Below, piece by piece: positions 8,859 to 19,811 of a DNA stretch of 64,000 nt; positions within the stretch are counted from its first letter, which is position 1; each line of letters begins with the position of its first letter. Under the pieces are notes generated by a model that saw only the letters and a list, made by a program, of their open reading frames with translations, did no database searches and had not been told where the DNA came from. This DNA is from an uncultured Psychrobacter sp. GTDB lineage: Bacteria > Pseudomonadota > Gammaproteobacteria > Pseudomonadales > Moraxellaceae. The stretch lies in contig NZ_CANMRN010000004.1 in the NCBI RefSeq assembly GCF_947500265.1, positions 186,001 through 250,000 on the forward strand, written 5' to 3'. The position numbers and the translations under genes are program-made.

Positions 8859-10262
8859 ATGTCGACACAGAATCAGGCAACTCGTACCGAAAAAGACACC
8901 ATGGGCAACGTAGAAGTCCCAGCTGACGCTTATTGGGGTGCGCAAACTCAGCGTAGCCGCGAAAACTTCAAAATCGGTGGCGAGACGTTGCCGCGTCCAA
9001 TGATTGAAGCGATGGCACTGGTCAAAAAAGCCGCTGCGATTACCAATGCAAGCCTAGAGCGTATCGAAGGCGACAAGCGTGACCTTATCGTACAAGCCGC
9101 TGACGAAATCATCAATGGTGGTCTGGTCGATCAGTTCCCATTGGTTGTATGGCAGACAGGTTCTGGCACACAGTCAAACATGAACATGAACGAAGTATTG
9201 GCCAACCGTGCTAACGAAATCGCTGGTTCTGAGCGCGGTAGCTACACGCCAATTCACCCAAATGACCATGTGAACCATGCACAGTCTACCAACGACAGCT
9301 TCCCAACGGCGATTCGTGTGGCAGCTGCTCGTCAGATCAACAGCTTGTTGATCCCAGCAGTACAAGCCCTACGCGATACGCTAGCGGCAAAAGCCAAAGA
9401 ATTCGATAGCATCGTAAAAATCGGTCGTACGCATTTACAAGACGCGACGCCTTTGACTTTAGGCCAAGAGTTTAGCGGCTATGTGAGCCAACTTGACCAT
9501 TCATTGACTCGTATCGACAACGCGCTACAAGGTCTATATGAATTGCCACTAGGTGGTACTGCCGTTGGTACTGGTCTAAACGCCCATCCTGACTATGCAG
9601 TAAAATCAGCTGAGCAACTAGCGACTTTGACTGGCTTGCCATTCGTTACGTCACCAAACAAATTTGAAGCACTAGCCGCTCGTGATGCAGAAGTATTTGC
9701 CTCAGGCGCACTAAAAACATTAGCGGGCAGCTTAAACAAAATCGCTAACGACGTACGTTGGTTGGCATCAGGTCCTCGTTGTGGTCTGGGCGAGTTGACG
9801 ATTCCTGAAAATGAGCCAGGCTCTTCTATCATGCCAGGCAAAGTGAACCCAACTCAGTCAGAAGCAATGACCATGGTTGTCGCTCAGGTCATGGGTAACG
9901 ACACAACTATCAGCATGGCTGGCGCGTCAGGTAACTTTGAGCTAAACGTGTATAAGCCAGTTATCGCGTTTAACTTGTTGCAATCTATCAAGCTGCTTGG
10001 CGATGCTTGCAACAGCTTCAACGAAAACTGTGCCGTTGGTATCGAGCCAGTAAAAGACAAAATCGATGACTTCTTGCACAACTCATTGATGCTAGTCACG
10101 TCATTGAACCGTCATGTTGGTTATGAAAATGCTGCAAAAATCGCTAAGACTGCTTATAAAGAAAACAAAACTTTAAAGCAAGTTGCGGTTGAGCTAGAGC
10201 TATTAACTGAAGCGCAGTTCGATGAGTGGGTAATTCCTGCTGATATGGTACATCCTAAGTAA
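8859..10262 (+). CDS. fumC: Fumarate hydratase class II
   Basis: '[16 protein letters not shown]' fumarase signature; full-length 467 aa. Confidence 0.97.
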   Translation: MSTQNQATRTEKDTMGNVEVPADAYWGAQTQRSRENFKIGGETLPRPMIEAMALVKKAAAITNASLERIEGDKRDLIVQAADEIINGGLVDQFPLVVWQTGSGTQSNMNMNEVLANRANEIAGSERGSYTPIHPNDHVNHAQSTNDSFPTAIRVAAARQINSLLIPAVQALRDTLAAKAKEFDSIVKIGRTHLQDATPLTLGQEFSGYVSQLDHSLTRIDNALQGLYELPLGGTAVGTGLNAHPDYAVKSAEQLATLTGLPFVTSPNKFEALAARDAEVFASGALKTLAGSLNKIANDVRWLASGPRCGLGELTIPENEPGSSIMPGKVNPTQSEAMTMVVAQVMGNDTTISMAGASGNFELNVYKPVIAFNLLQSIKLLGDACNSFNENCAVGIEPVKDKIDDFLHNSLMLVTSLNRHVGYENAAKIAKTAYKENKTLKQVAVELELLTEAQFDEWVIPADMVHPK

Positions 10263-10290
10263 GCAGTAGACCAAATAATGAGCTGCTACG

Positions 10291-10340
10291 GCGTCAGACT
10301 CGCTTAATGTACGATAAGTACAATTTGCCCTCGTCTTTCT
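10291..10340. repeat. Dispersed intergenic repeat, copy 2
   Basis: GCGTCAGACTCGCTTAATGTACGATAAGTACAATTTGCCCTCGTCTTTCT; flanked by GCTGCTAC ... GTAGCAGC inverted arms. Confidence 0.7.
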
Positions 10341-10378
10341 GGTAGCAGCATCATATTTGTTCCACTGAGAATTTAGAA

Positions 10379-10420
10379 ATAAAAAGACCTTGTCACGTTA
10401 TGTGGCAAGGTCTTTTTTTT
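10379..10420 (+). terminator. Terminator after fumC
   Basis: aaaaagaccttgtcacgttatgtggcaaggtctttttttt. Confidence 0.85.
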
Positions 10421-10542
10421 GTTTTCGATTGGATATTACTTTTATCTATTAAATGTTTCATTCGCTATAGAAATAATACAATTTACTTATTATCGTATTA
10501 AGTTTACTCTCAATATCAAAATTACGTTCAATGAGGCAAACA

Positions 10543-11634
10543 ATGGCTTCCAATAAGAACCAACATTATGTACCTCAGTGCTATTTAAAAAAATTTTCTA
10601 CTGATGAATCAAAAGCAGCTATTTGTCTCTATAATCTGAACAAAAAGAAACTAATAGAAAATGCACCTATAAAGAACCAGTGTTCAAAAAACTACTTCTA
10701 TGGCGAAGACCTAGCTTTAGAGAAGGCGTTACAGCCGATTGAAGGGCAGTTCTCTGAAATAGTTCGCAATCTTGAAAATATAAATTACGTTCTGACAGAC
10801 AAAGACAAGCTATTTCTCATAGAATTTTGGCTACTTCAACGTGCAAGAACTGAGGAGTTTTCTAAGTCTACTGCTGAATCAACTGAACAAGATATAAAAA
10901 CTTTGCTTTCTATTGACATTAAAATGGAAGTTAAAGAAGTTGTTCACAAAGTAATGCAGTCGATCTTAAAAGATAGGCATTTAATTCATGACTTAAAGGT
11001 TTGTATTTTAAAGAACAATACTAAAACTGATTTCATAACCTCAGACCATCCAGCAGTACTCACAAATCGATGGTATTTTCTCAATAAAAAAGTGCAATTT
11101 AGATCTTTTGGATTACAGTCAGCAGGAGGACTGTTTATTTTACCTCTTACTCCTAGAATTCTTATGTTGGCCTATGATAAAGATGTTTATAGTATTGCTA
11201 ACGTAAAAGGGTGGGTTCAGCTTAAAAATAGGTGTGATGTAGATGCTTTTAACTATCTTCAGTTACTGAATTGTCGAGCTAATATATACACAGCAAATCC
11301 TGATAGTGCTCGATATCTAGAGAGTCTTCATAATAAAGTGGAGTATTCAAAATCTTTGCAAGGCCATAAAACAGAGTTTTACATTTCAGATAATTCTGAC
11401 GGTAAGATAAGAGATGAAAATCGAATTGATGTTTCTGAAATTAAAGTAAATCAAAAGTTCTTCAAAGTCTCTCAAACCGTTTACGCTGCACCACCAATAT
11501 GGCCTAGAGTAATAAATTGGAAGCCAAATGGGTTTATAATGACAAATGACACGTATGATGATTTTGTTCGTCAAGCAGTAGTAAAAAAAATAGGGCGAAG
11601 TGATTTTTATAAAATGTCGATCCGCAAAGGCTAG
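10543..11634 (+). CDS. DUF4238-like protein
   Basis: N-terminal 'NQHYVPQCYLKKFS' and internal 'DFITSDHPAVL' resemble DUF4238; GAGG RBS upstream of 10543. Confidence 0.75.
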   Translation: MASNKNQHYVPQCYLKKFSTDESKAAICLYNLNKKKLIENAPIKNQCSKNYFYGEDLALEKALQPIEGQFSEIVRNLENINYVLTDKDKLFLIEFWLLQRARTEEFSKSTAESTEQDIKTLLSIDIKMEVKEVVHKVMQSILKDRHLIHDLKVCILKNNTKTDFITSDHPAVLTNRWYFLNKKVQFRSFGLQSAGGLFILPLTPRILMLAYDKDVYSIANVKGWVQLKNRCDVDAFNYLQLLNCRANIYTANPDSARYLESLHNKVEYSKSLQGHKTEFYISDNSDGKIRDENRIDVSEIKVNQKFFKVSQTVYAAPPIWPRVINWKPNGFIMTNDTYDDFVRQAVVKKIGRSDFYKMSIRKG

Positions 11635-11722
11635 CTAGAGTCAGTAAAAGTAATTTTATTCAAACAACTAAACTTCTCTGACTTCTTAAAAACTCAAAAT
11701 ATGTGTTGATCTAAAGTACCTA

Positions 11723-11753
11723 CAAAAAAGCCAAGCAAAATGCTTGGCTTTTT
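11723..11753. terminator. Bidirectional terminator
   Basis: aaaaaagccaagcaaaatgcttggcttttt. Confidence 0.8.
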
Positions 11754-11775
11754 CATATCAAACTTCTAAGCTTAG

Positions 11776-12588
11776 TTAAAACTTATAAAGCAAACCAAGC
11801 GTGGTCGCCGCTTCAGTACGTGAGTCGACCATTGGGCTATCATACTGCTCATTCGGTACATAGCTCACGCTTTGATTGGCGAATCCTGCCCAGCGCTCAT
11901 TAAAGTCATAGTTGGCACTGATATTGATATACGGGTTCAGGCTTGAGTTAGATTTATACGCATCAACGCCTGTCTCTGCTGACTCTTTTTCACTGACACC
12001 ATAGTAGTATTCATTGTAGTCAGCATCATGATATTCAAAGCCAATACTTGGATAGACCGTTAGCTTGCCTTTAGTGATTCTAGAAAGGTAGGTCAAGCGA
12101 GCTGTGTTACCACCACTACGATCTAATACATCAGCACCTATCTGCGCGCGGATGCCGCCAATAGCCGTACGACGCTGATAGCTTAGACCTGCTTCTGCTG
12201 ATGATTTACGCTCATCTAAGCCTTGTAGTGCGCCATTGGCATCATCAGGTTCAAACTCAGAACCTGCAAGCTTGGCATAGGCAGACAGCTGATTGACACC
12301 ATCATTGATCAGATACGCACCAGCTTGCGCACCGCGTACATAGACTTTATTGTTGTCATAAAATGCACCTGGTAGCACGCGCACTTTAGTACTGTCTTCG
12401 AGATCATAGGCTGATTTGACCGCCATGACATTGACCCCAACGCTGAGCCCAGCATCTTTATCAGTCGGCAAGTTGTCATTAAAAAGTGCGGCGTTAGACA
12501 TGCTAGCCACACTAAGTAGTGCAGTAGCTGTGAACGCGCTAAACATAGTACGTGTAGAGATATTAGGTAGCGCTGCAAGTTTTAACAT
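11776..12588 (-). CDS. MipA/OmpV family outer membrane protein
   Basis: Signal peptide; C-terminal 'YYYGVSEKESAETGVDAYKS...SYVPNEQYDSPMVDSRTEAATTLGLLYKF' typical MipA/OmpV beta-barrel ending. Confidence 0.75.
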   Translation of the reverse strand: MLKLAALPNISTRTMFSAFTATALLSVASMSNAALFNDNLPTDKDAGLSVGVNVMAVKSAYDLEDSTKVRVLPGAFYDNNKVYVRGAQAGAYLINDGVNQLSAYAKLAGSEFEPDDANGALQGLDERKSSAEAGLSYQRRTAIGGIRAQIGADVLDRSGGNTARLTYLSRITKGKLTVYPSIGFEYHDADYNEYYYGVSEKESAETGVDAYKSNSSLNPYINISANYDFNERWAGFANQSVSYVPNEQYDSPMVDSRTEAATTLGLLYKF

Positions 12589-12735
12589 AATTGGATCTCG
12601 TAAGTGAGTATAAATAACTGAGTGGTGCGATTAAGCAAAACATGTTCAAAAGAGTAAGTAATCAAATGAATCAGTAATATAGGTCAGTATGCTGTTTTTG
12701 GAGTCTATATAGCAATGATAGATAAGTATGAGCAT

Positions 12736-13821
12736 TTACTCAATGGCTTTTAGTACTTGCAGTAATTGCTGATGAATATCTTGCCACCACCAGACAAAAC
12801 CAATGCTAATAAGTAGCATTGCAAGCCATGGTAATAGCTGCCAAATAATGGAAGGTTTTTTAAGTGCTTTGGGATCAATACTATTATGAACAGCTTCATT
12901 ACTTAACGGTGAATTGTTAGCAGTAACGCTTTCAGCACTATTGTTAGCATTTATATCAGACACATTCGTTTCATTGTTAGCAACCGCAGTATTTTGTTCG
13001 ATTGAGTTGGCAGCAAAATGAGGTGGCTGTTCGATAGGAGTGGCGTCATAGCGGCCTTGATTATCATGTTGGTCATGATACTGGCCACTATACTGACTAT
13101 CATATGGTGGGTTGTCGTGAGCACCGTATGTATAGTTGGTTTGATAAGAATTAAACGTGCGCTGCTGCTGAATCGCTGCGTTTTGTATAGCAACGGCTAA
13201 ACGCTGACGGTAGCCAATCGCAAAAGCCAATGCAATCACTAGTCCCGTGATTGCGCCACCGATATGACCAGCATTATCAATACCCGGTACGGCAAACCCA
13301 TAGACAAGATTGATGCCCATAATAAATATGAGGCTTTTGAGGTTAAGCACCATGCCATTGACCGATATTTTAAACAGTGCAGCGATTAATAGTGCCGCGC
13401 CAATGCCCATGATACCGCCTGATGCGCCAGCTGATAGTCCAGGCTGTCCCGTACCATCCAAAATACTTTGCCACGTGACATAGCTGTTGAGTAAGTTACC
13501 ACCGATTGCCGCCAGCAAAAATAACGCTAAAAATTTGGCTGAGCCAAACATCGGCTCGGCAATCTGCCCAAAGAAATACATGGCAAACCCATTAAACAAT
13601 AAATGCATCAGACCAATGTGCAAAAACGCACTGCTGACCAGTCGCCAAGGATCATCACCCATAGTAAAAGGTAGGGCATTAGCACCCCATTTGAGCAGGG
13701 CTTCAGTTGAAGGGTTATTGGCATCGACGCCCGTCAGTACCTGCATAATAAATAGCCCAATAAAGCTGGCTAATAGCAGGGTAGTGACGGGTGCAGTTTT
13801 TAATAGTTGTTGAATGGTCAT
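12736..13821 (-). CDS. Rhomboid family intramembrane serine protease with Q/Y/N/H-rich linker and extra C-terminal TM
   Basis: 'GLSAGASGGIMGIG' (catalytic Ser) and 'GIDNAGHIGGAITG' (catalytic His). Confidence 0.88.
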   Translation of the reverse strand: MTIQQLLKTAPVTTLLLASFIGLFIMQVLTGVDANNPSTEALLKWGANALPFTMGDDPWRLVSSAFLHIGLMHLLFNGFAMYFFGQIAEPMFGSAKFLALFLLAAIGGNLLNSYVTWQSILDGTGQPGLSAGASGGIMGIGAALLIAALFKISVNGMVLNLKSLIFIMGINLVYGFAVPGIDNAGHIGGAITGLVIALAFAIGYRQRLAVAIQNAAIQQQRTFNSYQTNYTYGAHDNPPYDSQYSGQYHDQHDNQGRYDATPIEQPPHFAANSIEQNTAVANNETNVSDINANNSAESVTANNSPLSNEAVHNSIDPKALKKPSIIWQLLPWLAMLLISIGFVWWWQDIHQQLLQVLKAIE

Positions 13822-13930
13822 AAAAGCGAGATATCATCAAAATGTTGTATAGATAGTATAAAGGGTATGGCCAGATAATGTTATGTATCCGCAGGTCATC
13901 ATGGTACAAGTTTTCATAGTCTTGATGGCT

Positions 13931-14028
13931 GATAGCTTTTAAAACTAGATAGTTCTTAGAAAAAGTTCTTAAAAATGAATAGTTCTTTAAAGCGGATAAC
14001 TCTTAAAAATTGATAGCTCTAAAAATGA
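13931..14028. repeat. About six degenerate tandem units of 14-17 nt at the lldD 3' end
   Basis: GATAGCTTTTAAAACTA / GATAGTTCTTAGAAAAA / GTTCTTAAAAATGA / ATAGTTCTTTAAAGCG / GATAACTCTTAAAAATT / GATAGCTCTAAAAATGA. Confidence 0.7.
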
Positions 14029-15218
14029 CCAACTTTAAGATTCTCATAAGTACCTTTTACCAAGATATCGTCCGTAACTTTATTGATATCAGTATGACCG
14101 CAGAATGCCATTGAGATATCACACTCTTTATAGATGATTTCGAGCGCGCGGCGTACACCATCTTCACCATAAGCGCCCAATCCATAGAGAAAAGCGCGAC
14201 CAATCATCGTGCCTTTTGCACCCAGTGAGATGGCTTTTAGCACATCTTGACCAGAGCGAATGCCACTGTCTAACCATACCTCGATATCGCTATCCTCAGC
14301 ATGGATAGCTTGTACGATGTCAGACAGCGCAGAAATAGAAGACAGTGCGCCATCTAATTGACGACCACCATGATTAGAGACGACCAGTGCATCAGCACCG
14401 CTACGGGCCGCCATAATGGCATCTTCAGGTTCCATGATGCCTTTGATGATGAGTTTGCCACCCCACATATCTTTGATACGCGCCACATCATCCCAGCTCA
14501 AACGTGGATCAAACTGCTCTTCTGTCCATGAGCTCAATGATGACAAGTCTTCAACGCCTTTGGCATGACCGACGATATTGCCAAAGCTACGACGTTTGGT
14601 GCCTAGCATATTCATACACCACTGCGGCTTGGTCATTAGATTGATGATGTTGGTAAGTGTCGGTTTAGGCGGTGCAGACAAGCCGTTTTTGATGTCTTTA
14701 TGACGCTGACCCATGACCTGCAAGTCGGCAGTTAATATCAGTGCTGAACAATTGGCATCTTTGGCCCGTTGAATCAAATTGGCCATATAGTCTTGATCGC
14801 GCATGACATATAATTGGAACCAAAACGGTTTGCTGGTATGAGTGGCGATATCTTCGATAGAGCAGATGCTCATGGTCGAGAGGGAGAAAGGCACGCCAAA
14901 TTTTTCAGCGGCACGTGCGGCATGAATCTCGCCATCTGCCCACATCATACCAGTGAACCCAGTTGGAGCGATGGCGACGGGCATATTGACGGACTCACCA
15001 ATCATTTGTGTTGCTAGACTGCGATTGTCCATATCGACCAATACTCGCTGGCGCAGTTTGATACGGTCAAAGTCAGTTTCATTACTACGATACGTGGTCT
15101 CAGTCCATGAGCCTGAATCGACATAGTCATAAAACATACGCGGTACTTTGCGCTCAGCGACACGGCGCAGATCTTCAATCTCTGTTATTTTCTTTAAGAC
15201 AGGTTTTAAATCTTTCAT
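14019..15218 (-). CDS. lldD: FMN-dependent alpha-hydroxy acid (L-lactate) dehydrogenase
   Basis: 'VSNHGGRQLDGA', 'DSGIRSGQDVLKAISLGAKGTMIGRAFLYGLGA'. Confidence 0.9.
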   Translation of the reverse strand: MKDLKPVLKKITEIEDLRRVAERKVPRMFYDYVDSGSWTETTYRSNETDFDRIKLRQRVLVDMDNRSLATQMIGESVNMPVAIAPTGFTGMMWADGEIHAARAAEKFGVPFSLSTMSICSIEDIATHTSKPFWFQLYVMRDQDYMANLIQRAKDANCSALILTADLQVMGQRHKDIKNGLSAPPKPTLTNIINLMTKPQWCMNMLGTKRRSFGNIVGHAKGVEDLSSLSSWTEEQFDPRLSWDDVARIKDMWGGKLIIKGIMEPEDAIMAARSGADALVVSNHGGRQLDGALSSISALSDIVQAIHAEDSDIEVWLDSGIRSGQDVLKAISLGAKGTMIGRAFLYGLGAYGEDGVRRALEIIYKECDISMAFCGHTDINKVTDDILVKGTYENLKVGHF

Positions 15219-15274
15219 GATTTCTCACCACTTTATCATCGTAATTGGGCGTCTTTATTATAGGTCTAATGCTA

Positions 15275-15583
15275 TTAAGCGAGCAGCTGTTGCAAATCCA
15301 TCACCGAAAACGGATAGTTCAATCGTTTGGATGGCGTCAAAATCACAGGAATAGCTGTGGCAAATTCCATCATCAGCGCCTCATCAAAGTCTGCAATATC
15401 GACATGTTGGTAACTAATTGGTTGTACGGCTTGAAACTGAGTGATTATTTGCTCAGCGATGTCACATAAATGGCAGCCCGAGGTGCCGAGTAGCCACCAT
15501 TGATTGTTATTTTCAGCGATGTTGAGGCTTGGACTTGCTGCAATAACACGCGCTCGTAATACTTCTATATTATCATCGTACAT
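15275..15583 (-). CDS. Glutaredoxin family (DUF836-like) protein
   Basis: 'LLGTSGCHLCDIAEQII' CxxC motif, ~100 aa. Confidence 0.75.
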   Translation of the reverse strand: MYDDNIEVLRARVIAASPSLNIAENNNQWWLLGTSGCHLCDIAEQIITQFQAVQPISYQHVDIADFDEALMMEFATAIPVILTPSKRLNYPFSVMDLQQLLA

Positions 15584-15880
15584 GGTTAATCTCTTATCTT
15601 CATACTGATTGCAAAGCGCTGATGCTCAGCACGCGCTTATTTAAAATGTAAAATACTTTAACGGTCATTACATCATAAAGAAGTGGGGTAAATAATGACA
15701 GCGATTGTGAGATTAGGTAAGATGACCTGCTATTGATCATTATTAATGACGAATGCTCAACAGTTAATGATTGGCTATAAATAGCCCGTTTACAATCATT
15801 GATTCTTAGTTGATGTTTCATAGTCATTAATAGAGTATCTATCTTATCTTATTACTTTTTTAACCACTCGGACATCGCGC

Positions 15881-16570
15881 ATGACAAGTTTTGGCACATT
15901 TATCAAACGTCTGTTATTGGCAATTATGCTATTGGTTGTCGCATTCCACATATTGGTCGTTGGACTACTATTAATTTGGAAAACACAGCCAATTAACAAC
16001 AGTATGTTTATGTTGACGCATCGCCTAACGGGCGGCACGGTCACTCAAACATGGGCTGAATATGATGCAATTGCCAAATCTGCCAAACAAGCAGCGATTG
16101 TAAGTGAAGACTCAACGTTTAGTCAGCACAGTGGTTTTGATTTTAAAGGTATCAAAGCGGCGCAAAAGAAAAATGAAGAGACAGGCAAAATGTCTGCTGG
16201 TGGCTCAACGATTACTCAGCAATTGGCAAAGAACTTGTTCCTCACCTCGCATCGCTCTTATGTGCGTAAAGCGGAAGAGGCTGTCATCACTGTGATGATT
16301 GAGACGCTATGGGACAAGCAGCGCATCATGACCGCTTACCTAAATGTGGCGGAGTTTGGTAATGGTATCTATGGTATAGACGCGGCAGCGCATCATTATT
16401 TCGATAAGTCTGCGGCCAATCTAAACCGAGATGAGTCAGCACTTCTGATTGCGATGCTTACCAATCCAAAGTACTACGAAGACAATCAAGGCGATAAGCG
16501 TTTACGTAACAAGCAACGTATTATCAAAAAACGCATGAAAAATGCCGTATTACCGCAAGCCTCTTCATAA
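15881..16570 (+). CDS. mtgA: Monofunctional biosynthetic peptidoglycan transglycosylase
   Basis: 'SEDSTFSQHSGFDFKGI', 'GGSTITQQLAKNLFLTSHRSYVRKAEEA' GT51 motifs, N-terminal TM. Confidence 0.95.
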   Translation: MTSFGTFIKRLLLAIMLLVVAFHILVVGLLLIWKTQPINNSMFMLTHRLTGGTVTQTWAEYDAIAKSAKQAAIVSEDSTFSQHSGFDFKGIKAAQKKNEETGKMSAGGSTITQQLAKNLFLTSHRSYVRKAEEAVITVMIETLWDKQRIMTAYLNVAEFGNGIYGIDAAAHHYFDKSAANLNRDESALLIAMLTNPKYYEDNQGDKRLRNKQRIIKKRMKNAVLPQASS

Positions 16571-16690
16571 ATATAAATCCTTAGGGCTGGGCTAGATTAT
16601 AGGATCGGATGTTGTAGGCTAGGATATACCCTAATAAAGACAGAACTATAAAAGATGATGGCGTATCGATAACGCAAAAGGAGTAGTGAC

Positions 16691-18934
16691 GTGGTAGAGA
16701 TGACTAGTAATCAGGGCAGCAGTAATGTTAACGATATGATTGACGTTAATAATGTTGAAGATGGCGCTAATGACAATATTGATAAAGACGTTAGTGTAGA
16801 TAATATCCAAAATAATTTAGCAGAAATCGAATGGCAACGCTCAGCAGATGGTAGCTATTCACCTAGCAGTTATATCAATCGTGATTTGTCTTTACTACAG
16901 TTTCATCTGCGGGTATTGGCGCAGGCATCTAGTTCGCGTCACCCATTGCTTGAGCGCTTATTTTTCTTGATTATTTTTTCATCCAATCTCGATGAGTTTT
17001 TTGAAATTCGTGTCGCTGGCATCATGCAAAAGCTCAACATCGGTGATGTATCGACCAGTGCTCATGGCATGCGTCCTAGCGAAGTGTTAAACGAGATATC
17101 TATTATCACTCATGCTGCAATCAGTGAGCAGTACCGTATTCTCAATGAGGATATCTTGCCAGCGCTCGCGCTCGAAGATATCCGCTATCTCAAACGTGAT
17201 GAGCTAAACGCTGAGCAGTCTGCATGGATGAAGCGCTATTTTACGGAGCAAGTCGTACCCGTATTGACACCGATTAGCATTGATCCAGCGCATCCATTCC
17301 CGCGTCTTGTAAATAAAAGCTTAAACTTTATTGCCACGTTGGAAGGTAAAGACGCCTTTGGACGTGACATCAACTTGGCGATTGTACCTGCGCCGCGCAG
17401 TCTGCCGCGTGTGATTCGTCTGCCAGATGAGCTAACTGGTGGCAAAGAGCATCATGTGATGCTATCCGCTATTATTCATGAGCATATCGGTGAGCTATTC
17501 CCTGGAATGAGTGTGACAGGCTGTCATCAATTTAGGCTAACACGTAATGCCGATTTAGATTTGGCCGATGATGTCGAAGACATTGCCAAAGCACTAGAAG
17601 GCGAGCTTGAAAACCGCCGCTTTGGTGATAAGGTGCGCCTTGAGGTCACCACCGATTGTCCAACGCACATCAGTGAGTATCTGCTCAATGAGTTTGAGCT
17701 GCATGACAATCAGTTATACCGTGTCAATGGCCCAGTCAACCTAACGCGCTTGCTGTTTGACTTTAATATTCCTGCGCTACGCTATCAGCCATTTACTCAT
17801 GTCGTGCCAAAGGCATTCCGCCGAGAAATGGATAAGTCAGATAAATCGACCAGTATGTTCGCTGCCATGCGTAAAAGTGATGTGTTGGTTCATCATCCTT
17901 TTCATGCCTTTTCTCCGATTATTAATTTACTTTGGCAAGCGGCCAGTGATCCCAAAGTATTGGCGATTAAGCAAACGCTATATCGTTCAGGCACCAATTC
18001 AGAAATCGTCAAAGCACTTGCAGCCGCCGCTCGTAATGGCAAAGAAGTTACGGCTGTTATCGAGCTGCGTGCGCGTTTTGATGAAGCGTCTAATATCGCA
18101 GTTGCCAACTATCTACAAGAAGCAGGCGCGGTCGTGGTCTACGGTATCGTCGGTTATAAGACCCATGCCAAGCTCATGCTAATCGTACGCCGCGAGGACG
18201 ACCGAATCCGCCGTTATGTCCATTTGGGCACTGGTAACTATCACGCAGCCAATGCCAAGGTCTATACGGACTATGGTCTGTTTAGCGCTGATCCTGATAT
18301 CTCAGAAGATGTTCACAAAATATTCCAAGAGTTAACCGGCATGGGTAAGCCTGCCAACCTCAAAAAACTATTACATGCACCGTTTACTTTGCATGAAAAA
18401 TTGATGAGCTTTATCGATGATGAAATCGCTCATGCCAAAGCGGGCAAACGTACTCATATTATCATCAAGGCCAATGCGCTCACTGAGCGCCGTCTCATTG
18501 ATAAGTTATACGATGCCTCGCAGGCAGGCGTTAAGATTGAGCTGATTTTACGGTCTATGTGTTGTCTACGTCCACAAGTAAAAGGACTCTCCGAAAATAT
18601 CACTGTGCGTTCTGTTATCGGCCGATTTTTGGAGCATACGCGTGTTTATTATTTCTATAATGACGGCGATGAGCGCTTATACTGCGGTAGTGCAGACTGG
18701 ATGGATCGTAACCTGTTCCATCGCGTAGAAGTGGCATTCCCGATTGAGAATAAAAAGCTGTTTAAGCAGATTTATCAAGATGGCTTAATTAACTACTTAC
18801 AGGATAATACGCAAGCGTGGACACTTGATGGCACTGGCGTTTGGCAGCAGCTACAGCCAGCAGCAGGCGAGGAGCCACATGTCGCACAAGAGCATTTACT
18901 AAAAACAATTAATCGTGTCGAGGAATCTAGCTAA
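16691..18934 (+). CDS. ppk1: Polyphosphate kinase 1 with acidic N-terminal extension
   Basis: '[16 protein letters not shown]', '[14 protein letters not shown]', '[18 protein letters not shown]', '[16 protein letters not shown]', 'HLGTGNYH'. Confidence 0.96.
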   Translation: MVEMTSNQGSSNVNDMIDVNNVEDGANDNIDKDVSVDNIQNNLAEIEWQRSADGSYSPSSYINRDLSLLQFHLRVLAQASSSRHPLLERLFFLIIFSSNLDEFFEIRVAGIMQKLNIGDVSTSAHGMRPSEVLNEISIITHAAISEQYRILNEDILPALALEDIRYLKRDELNAEQSAWMKRYFTEQVVPVLTPISIDPAHPFPRLVNKSLNFIATLEGKDAFGRDINLAIVPAPRSLPRVIRLPDELTGGKEHHVMLSAIIHEHIGELFPGMSVTGCHQFRLTRNADLDLADDVEDIAKALEGELENRRFGDKVRLEVTTDCPTHISEYLLNEFELHDNQLYRVNGPVNLTRLLFDFNIPALRYQPFTHVVPKAFRREMDKSDKSTSMFAAMRKSDVLVHHPFHAFSPIINLLWQAASDPKVLAIKQTLYRSGTNSEIVKALAAAARNGKEVTAVIELRARFDEASNIAVANYLQEAGAVVVYGIVGYKTHAKLMLIVRREDDRIRRYVHLGTGNYHAANAKVYTDYGLFSADPDISEDVHKIFQELTGMGKPANLKKLLHAPFTLHEKLMSFIDDEIAHAKAGKRTHIIIKANALTERRLIDKLYDASQAGVKIELILRSMCCLRPQVKGLSENITVRSVIGRFLEHTRVYYFYNDGDERLYCGSADWMDRNLFHRVEVAFPIENKKLFKQIYQDGLINYLQDNTQAWTLDGTGVWQQLQPAAGEEPHVAQEHLLKTINRVEESS

Positions 18935-18982
18935 TCCGTAAAAGCACCTTTAGGCGATAATCAGCTATTCAATTATCTATCT

Positions 18983-19019
18983 AACCAAGCACTGGTAAAT
19001 ACCGGTGCTTGGTTTTTTT
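18983..19019 (+). terminator. Terminator after ppk1
   Basis: aaccaagcactggtaaataccggtgcttggttttttt. Confidence 0.85.
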
Positions 19020-19250
19020 GCGCTCACCAATTGCAAAAGTTACAAACTGACTTGCAACCTCACAATTATTCACATATTGATACGGCAGTACACTGGTGCA
19101 TTACCCAAGGTCATACCTATAATTAATATCAATTCTGACGCTACTTGATAAGTATTGGTTACTCATTTGGGCGTTGGTATAAGTTCAAAATGTATATCTA
19201 TTTAATGTTTCAAAACAATTTAATAAAATCATAAGAATAGGAAATAAACC

Positions 19251-19421
19251 ATGAGTACTACTAACGATGACAATTCAGATATCAAGCAAGCTGCAGAACA
19301 GGTAAATGGTCAGGAAGTTGAGAAGAACTTAGCAGAGAATAAAAAAGTCGACGCCCCTGAATCATTAAGTGAAGAAGAGCAAACACCTTTTATCGATGAT
19401 GACTTACGTACTGATAAGTAA
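19251..19421 (+). CDS. Small acidic hydrophilic protein 1 (56 aa)
   Basis: MSTTNDDNSDIKQAAEQVNGQEVEKNLAENKKVDAPESLSEEEQTPFIDDDLRTDK; below the ORF-track length cutoff; RBS-like aggaaa upstream. Confidence 0.65.
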   Translation: MSTTNDDNSDIKQAAEQVNGQEVEKNLAENKKVDAPESLSEEEQTPFIDDDLRTDK

Positions 19422-19484
19422 TTTCTAATATTAATCACCGACCTAATATACGACAATAATAAATAATAAAGCGAGGGATACGCC

Positions 19485-19751
19485 ATGACTATGCAAGAAC
19501 CTATAGGAACAGAAGCAACAGACACAGAAGAAAAAGTAATCGTGGATGACCCTGCTGCTAATGAGTTAGAAAACCCTAAAGATAGCTATGCAGGGCGCAA
19601 GCACAAGCCTGAAATCGATGGCCCTGAGCAAGACTCACAAGAGACTGACGAAGTTTATGCTGATCCACGTAAAGAAGAGAATCTTCCAGCTGGTGGCAAG
19701 AACGCAGCAGAACTAAGTGCCTACGACTTGAGCCAAAAAGGTAATGAGTAA
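19485..19751 (+). CDS. Small acidic hydrophilic protein 2 (88 aa)
   Basis: No Cys/Trp, D/E/K/P/N-rich; RBS gcgaggg. Confidence 0.75.
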   Translation: MTMQEPIGTEATDTEEKVIVDDPAANELENPKDSYAGRKHKPEIDGPEQDSQETDEVYADPRKEENLPAGGKNAAELSAYDLSQKGNE

Positions 19752-19811
19752 AGGAGTATAGCTAACAGTGTGCTAACCAAATCGACAAAATTATAAATAT
19801 AAAAAGAGGAT

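Noticed and set aside
16571-16690. GGCTAG/AGGAT repeats before ppk1
   Set aside because: Irregular spacing and low identity; not a clear tandem unit
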